From: Syngnathus acus
Taxonomy: Eukaryota > Chordata > Actinopteri > Syngnathiformes > Syngnathidae
NCBI RefSeq assembly: GCF_901709675.1
Contig: NC_051101.1
Span: 2,598,501 to 2,662,500, forward strand
Direction: 5' to 3'
Length of the DNA stretch: 64,000 nt
This document shows positions 60,732 through 64,000 of the stretch, one piece after another (positions within the stretch are counted from its first letter, which is position 1; every line of letters starts with the position of its first letter). A model generated the notes under the pieces. That model saw nothing but the letters and a program-made list of their open reading frames with translations, did no database searches and had not been told where the DNA came from. The position numbers and the translations under genes are program-made.

Positions 60732-63495
60732 TCAGAACCTCTGGATGGCGGGCACCGCATCCTTGGTATTGCGGTAGCAGGAGGAGCAGTAGTTGCCCGT
60801 CTCGGGGAGTCCGTAGTAGACGCAGTTGGGGGTCCGACAGAGTTCGGGGAGAGTGCCCACGCTACCCAGGGAGTAGTGGCGCATTGACGCCAGCGCACTA
60901 CCGGGCTCCAGGAAGCTGTTGGAGGAGCCGAACCCCGTACAGTTTGGTGGGTACGAGGGTACCGGATCTGGATTATTAGATTGAGGGGGATTAGGATGGT
61001 TAAGGGAGCTCCCCTGCGCCGCGGAGCAGTGTCTTGGAAGGGTGATGTACGATGGGTAGGTGGCGGGCGAGCCGCCGGCCAACTGGCGCCGATTATCCAT
61101 GTAGTGCGTGTGGAGGTGCGCCGCCAAGGGCGGCTGCTCTATCAGGGAGGGCCGCGGGATGGGCATTGTGCCAGAGTACATGGCGGGGCTCAGCAGGGAG
61201 CCCTTGAATGAGGCAGACGAGTTCTCGGCCGGCTCCGCCGCTGGCAGCCCATTTTTGGGTGACGCTGCAGCGGCGTAGGCGGCGCCCTTGCGCTCGGCCT
61301 CACGCCGCTGCTCCTGCTCGGCCCGCGAGCGCTCCTCCACCTCTGTGAGGTAGCGCTGGATCCTCTGTTTCCGCAGCGGGTGCTGGTTGTCGGTGGTCAG
61401 CATGCCGGCGAAGACAAACTTCCTCTCGCCGTGCATGGCAGCCTTTATGTTGCCTAGGCTGGCCTTGACGTCAGCGCCGTACTTGTTGGGCTCGCCCTCC
61501 GAGCTGCCGCCCGTCCCATTGAGACGCTCGCTACCCAACGAGGGCGAGCCCTTCCCAGAGTCTTCGGACAGGTGGGGCGAAGGAGGGGCGCTGTCCTTGT
61601 CCACCCCGAGTGAGCCCTTCTTTTTGTGCCCACCCTCCTTCTTACCGTGTCCGCCGCCCCCATTCTTGCTCGTCATGAGATTGCCCACGTTCCGTTTCAG
61701 CTTGCTACCCAGCGTCTTACCGAAGCTGCCCAGCTTGTTGGCCACCGACTCTGCCCTCTTCTTCTCCTTCTCCTTTTTGGCTTTGTCTTTTTGATCCATC
61801 GGGGGCGTGCCGCCGTTTGAGGACACGGATGAAGTGGATGAGTTGTTCTTGGCCAAGGGCCCGCCGCCACCGTTGACCGCGGATCCCGCGGGGCCGGCGT
61901 CTCCGTTGCCGTTGGAGCTGCTGCTGACCGACTCCTTGTCCGACTCACCGGAGTCGGGAGGTGTGCGGGCATCATCTCCGGCCGACGCGGTGGGCGACTC
62001 GGGCTGGGCCAGTGGCGCTTGCTGGAAGAAAAGCAAAGTTATGCTGAGGGTGCCGTCCTTTTTTTTTTTTCTGGATTTTGCCCTTTCCTGACCAAGCATG
62101 TCTACTGAGAGCAGAGTGTGTAAATTGTGCGAGCAGCCGTCCTCACCTCGCAGGGCAGCGGCAGCCATTTGACGATCATGTAGCTGTGAAGCATCTGCAG
62201 CTTTGCTTCCAAGGACAGAGACACACTAAAAAGTAGAAAAGTCAAAGTTAAGTTCGATTGCACCACGTGGCCAGCATTTGCAAGTGGGGGGAAATTAAGG
62301 ATCGGATCAAGTAGTGCTTTGGCGCCATCTTCTTCAACATCTAATAAGAACCATCAAATCATCTCTACTGGAAAACAGGCGTGCTCTCGGGCACAGGAAT
62401 AGCTTGTTTGTGTGATCTTATTTAGCAGGCTACTCGCTGATAGAAACTACTTAGAGCTAATCTGGTGAGCAAGTGTCGCTAATCGGGAGTCGGGGATCAA
62501 TCTCTAAATAGGGACGTGCTGCTACGTCCTTACACCCTCAAAGGGCGGCTGGGTGGTGCCGAGTTTAGTTTTCAAACAATAGAAAACAAGTCAAAGATTG
62601 TAGAATGAAGTTGAGTTTTAACACCTCCATTGGTATCCTGGAGGAAAAAAAAGTCATCTGAGAAGCAAAGCGAGGTTAATGAGGAGAATGAAGGCAGCAC
62701 CTGCCAAGCTTCTTGTTGTTGGTGTCGTCCTTGCCCCACTGCCAGTCTTTCCCCGGATCCACAGCAAAGTGCAGAGGAAGCATTTTGTGCTCCGAGTCGG
62801 TGAGCGGGATCACCACTGCACCACAAAAACACGCTCGGTCATGTCACAGAGTTACACCAAATACTTTCGGCCCGATATCGGCACCGGACTCGAGTGTATA
62901 ATATTTTTTCCTCGACTTTTCACTTTTACTCCCGACATTCGGGAAAAGCCAAATAAAGGCAAAGCACCTTGCTCGGCCGAGCCGTCCGTCCGCTCCATGG
63001 GTACCAGCGCCGAAAAGTGTGCCTGGTCGTAGGCCAGCACCAACGGGGAGTGGTGGCAGGTGCCGGGTGCCACCTCCATGGGGAGGAAGATTCCCCCGAA
63101 CGGGATGGGGGCAAACGCTGCGGTGGGACAAACAAGGACGTGGCTGAATCACCCGCAATCCACGTTGGAGAGAAACAACGTGGCGCCCGGATCTCACCTT
63201 CTCCACCAGAGTCTCTCAGCATGGTGTCGGCCACCACTACGATGGGTCGCTTGAGGACGTGGGCCAGCACAAAGACGTGGAACTCCTCCAAGCTCTCGTA
63301 GACGGGCTCATCTGACGACTCCCCCCTGGAGGCGGGCGGGCGTCAGTGTCAGCAAAGGCCGCACACTTTGTGGTCCGCTCTCGCTCACCTGCTGTTGACG
63401 TGGCTGCCGTAGCTGACGCGGGGCTCGCTGGAGGCCAGCTTCAGCAGCTCGTTCCACTCCTTTTGCCACTCCTCCTCGCTGTAGACCAGGCCCGA
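60732..63495 (-). CDS. otud7b: otud7b (Cezanne) deubiquitinase, 3' part, 6 coding exons
   Basis: Exons: 63389-63495, 63198-63325, 62968-63117, 62701-62815, 62147-62225, 60732-62021, giving the last 622 residues; the 5' exons lie beyond the window. OTUD7B is an OTU-family cysteine protease that prefers Lys11-linked ubiquitin and regulates NF-kB signalling and mitosis. Visible: second half of the OTU domain ([32 protein letters not shown]), the catalytic His in YDQAHFSAL, and the [10 protein letters not shown] end of the domain. A long basic/Ser-rich exon contains [18 protein letters not shown], followed by the C-terminal A20-type zinc finger C-x4-C-x11-C-x2-C ([21 protein letters not shown]). 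The catalytic Cys and the N-terminal UBA-like region are outside. TTTATT at 59866-59871 is a possible poly(A) signal. Confidence 0.96.
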
Positions 63496-64000
63496 CTGCA
63501 ACAGACCCACGCGTTTACACTTTGCCGATAACAGCATAGGGTCGTGTGTGAAAATGAGCCCCACAAATCCCTGACTTGAAAGCCCCTCAATTTCTTTCAA
63601 TCCATTTTTTGGCTGGTGACATGAGCAGTGGATGTCAACTTCAATTGCGGGGAGTGAAAGGACGGCCCGGTGCAATTTCAACAAACGGGAACAAACAGAA
63701 AGTCAAACAAGCGTGCGTGGCTGCCTTGTCGTGATAAAGACCTGCTCAACCAGCAGCGCAAACCTTTTCTCATTTTTGTGGTGACAGACGTTTGGAAGCT
63801 CTGAACATGGAAATGAGACGGCGACGTGTGCAATCTCAATATTTCCTTGTTTTTACAGCTCTTCTCTGAGAAAAACTTGCTGTTCTTCGAAGTTAGAATG
63901 TTTAAGCGCCACTTGTTAAGTTTCACATCTATCAGCATTCATGATGACCTTTTGGGCAAGAAGTCGGCTCACTATTTGGCAAGAAGTAGGCGTAGTTCTG
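63496..64000 (-). other. otud7b: otud7b intron, running off the window
   Basis: No further exon is recognisable here. The exon with the OTU catalytic cysteine must lie beyond 64000. Confidence 0.7.

Overview
The window is nuclear DNA of a ray-finned (teleost) fish. It has intron-rich vertebrate genes with GT-AG splicing, short introns, CpG-rich 5' ends, a tRNA-derived fish SINE, many small TIR elements, and an NR2F paralogue of the nr2f5 type known from fish. An impression, not a proof, is a percomorph with a fairly compact genome.

Six genes could be rebuilt with consistent reading phase across the splice sites. Left to right: nr2f5 (minus, 4 exons, 2970-10891), bola1 (minus, one coding exon plus a 5' non-coding exon, 31441-32935), sv2a (minus, 12 coding exons, 36604-44590), an unrecognised small RING-finger gene (plus, 2 exons, 47837-48988), mtmr11 (minus, 17 coding exons, 49967-57281) and the 3' part of otud7b (minus, 6 coding exons, 60732-63495; the 5' exons with the catalytic cysteine lie beyond the right edge). 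The order bola1-sv2a-mtmr11-otud7b matches human 1q21.2. In human, SF3B4 lies between SV2A and MTMR11; here that place holds the RING gene and no sf3b4 was seen.

Region by region: 1-2.9 kb is nr2f5 3' flank with a SINE, a pair of identical palindromes and possible stray exons. 2.97-10.9 kb is nr2f5. 11-31 kb is a gene-poor stretch upstream of nr2f5, with AT-rich homeodomain-type motif clusters, DR1-type nuclear receptor motifs, a local segmental duplication, and transposon remnants (a 1.2 kb TA-flanked TIR element with a nested SINE, and hAT-type MITEs). 31.4-33.1 kb is bola1 with a CRE-containing 5' end. 33.1-36.6 kb is sv2a 3' flank with a diverged tandem repeat and a MITE. 36.6-44.7 kb is sv2a; one intron holds an unusually long same-strand ORF that starts with a signal-peptide-like sequence and has prohormone-type cleavage motifs. 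44.8-47.8 kb, between the divergent sv2a and RING genes, carries four CTCF-like motifs and a fold-back element. 47.8-57.3 kb holds the RING gene and mtmr11, whose 3' ends meet tail to tail. 57.3-60.7 kb is intergenic plus the otud7b 3'UTR.

The genes do not form a pathway: they are a transcription factor, an iron-sulphur maturation factor, a synaptic vesicle protein, a likely E3 ligase, a myotubularin pseudophosphatase and a deubiquitinase. What they share is conserved vertebrate linkage. The most notable unexplained items are the intronic secretory-type ORF, the RING gene, the DR1 motifs upstream of a gene whose product binds DR1, and the CTCF-like cluster.
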